A stretch of 64,000 nt of DNA from NCBI GenBank assembly GCA_947497315.1, contig CANMFX010000003.1:186001-250000 (forward strand). The letters run 5' to 3'. Position numbers and translations under genes: made by a program. Below the pieces are notes generated by a model that was given only the letters and a program-made list of their open reading frames with translations, was not told the DNA's origin and made no database searches. This DNA comes from an uncultured Sphingomonadaceae bacterium. GTDB taxonomy: Bacteria; Pseudomonadota; Alphaproteobacteria; Sphingomonadales; Sphingomonadaceae. How positions within the stretch are numbered: the first letter of the stretch is position 1; the number at the start of each line of letters is the position of its first letter. Shown piece by piece: positions 63,294 through 64,000 of this stretch.

Positions 63294-64000
63294 ATGAAAC
63301 CGGTCATTTTTGGTATGTCGGGATTAAGCCTGACGGCAGACGAAAAGGCGTTTTTCAAGGAAAGCGATCCGGCGGGCTATATTATTTTTGGCCGCAATGT
63401 TGAAAGTAAGGACCAATTACGGGCGCTGACCGACGAACTGCGAATGTTGCATGGCCGCGATGATCTGGCGATCCTGATCGATCAGGAAGGCGGTCGGGTT
63501 GCGCGGATGCAAGAGCCAGTCTGGCCGAAATTCCCGCCGGGGGAAACTTTTGACAAGCTCTATGACATTGCACCAGCGACCGCGATTGAGGCGGCGCGGC
63601 TCAACGCTCAGGCGATTGCCGAAAGCCTTCGTGAAGTTGGCATTACCGTTAATTGCCTACCGCTGCTCGATGTACGACAACCCGATACGGTGGATGCAAT
63701 CGGCAACCGCGCCATGGGCAGCGAACCCATGCAGGTCGCCGCTTTGGGGCGTGCGGTGATTGACGGCCAGACCAAGGGCGGCGCGGTGAGCGTCGTGAAA
63801 CATATGCCGGGCCACGGCCGCGCTGTGGTTGATAGCCATATGGAATTGCCGAAAGTAAGCGCTTCTGCCGAAGAACTGGAAACCGACATCGCTCCGTTTC
63901 GATCATTGGCGGATGCACCGATGGGGATGACCGCGCATATTGTCTATACCGCCTGGGATGCAGAGCGCTGCGCAAGCTTGTCACCAACGGTAATCGACAA
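63294..64000 (+). CDS. nagZ: Beta-N-acetylhexosaminidase NagZ (3' end beyond window)
   Basis: The first 235 codons of a GH3 glycosidase that removes N-acetylglucosamine from recycled muropeptides. The start MKPVIFGMSG, GYIIFGRNV, IDQEGGRVARM and KHMPGHGRAVVDSH (the loop with the catalytic histidine) are all diagnostic. The gene is open to the last base. It continues the argS-SPOR-nagZ order. Confidence 0.94.
   Translation, partial: MKPVIFGMSGLSLTADEKAFFKESDPAGYIIFGRNVESKDQLRALTDELRMLHGRDDLAILIDQEGGRVARMQEPVWPKFPPGETFDKLYDIAPATAIEAARLNAQAIAESLREVGITVNCLPLLDVRQPDTVDAIGNRAMGSEPMQVAALGRAVIDGQTKGGAVSVVKHMPGHGRAVVDSHMELPKVSASAEELETDIAPFRSLADAPMGMTAHIVYTAWDAERCASLSPTVID

Overview
The window looks like a chromosomal segment of a sphingomonad (Alphaproteobacteria, Sphingomonadales; the Sphingorhabdus/Parasphingorhabdus/Sphingopyxis group is my best guess). 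I base this on the gene families and their order: bolA / J-domain gene / cobS / cobT, infA-maf-RNase E/G, ispH-thrB-rnhA, argS-SPOR-nagZ, several TonB-dependent-receptor-type genes and a Tad pilus cluster. GC content is moderate. I found no rRNA, tRNA, CRISPR array, prophage or complete insertion sequence. Gene density is high, and no gene-free stretch exceeds about 260 bases.

Bases 1-19163 (all minus strand): the 5' end of a TPP-dependent acetolactate-synthase-like gene, a 2-hydroxyacid dehydrogenase coupled to cysS, and then the most unusual locus, a five-gene operon. It is transcribed from about 19.06 kb in the order exported TPR-CHAT protease, CHASE2-adenylate cyclase, small secreted protein, TpsB outer-membrane transporter, 2764-residue TpsA exoprotein. 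An inverted repeat with a CRP-like core (GTGA-N6-TCAC) lies upstream of the first gene. This suggests that cAMP made by the operon's own cyclase may feed back on it. That is inference.

Bases 19164-26755: a nitroreductase, the cobaltochelatase-type genes cobT and cobS (separated by a bifunctional penicillin-binding protein), a J-domain protein, and divergently a tightly overlapped bolA-NUDIX-cupin group.

Bases 26776-37082: a DUF2332 gene, then a plus-strand run hisG-hisD-DUF1993-nusB-thiL, followed by the proton-pumping pyrophosphatase hppA with its own terminator. Next come an acetyltransferase/JmjC-cupin pair and a small membrane protein with a second CRP-like palindrome in front of it.

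Bases 37207-47842: two tandem paralogous TonB-receptor-like outer-membrane proteins (one with an Arg/Gly-rich insert), infA-maf-RNase E/G, a 165-bp MITE-like palindromic element that provides the stop codon of the RNase gene, maiA, a further TonB-dependent receptor and a MarR regulator.

Bases 47864-54945 (minus): a compact Tad/Cpa pilus operon, cpaA-cpaB-cpaC-cpaD-cpaE-tadB-tadC. The ATPase gene cpaF/tadA is missing from its usual place, and no Flp pilin gene is seen.

Bases 55007-64000: an alpha/beta hydrolase and FAD oxidoreductase pair, a YegP-like small protein, rnhA-thrB-ispH (minus), a lipoprotein, argS with a good promoter, a SPOR-domain protein and the 5' part of nagZ, which runs off the window.
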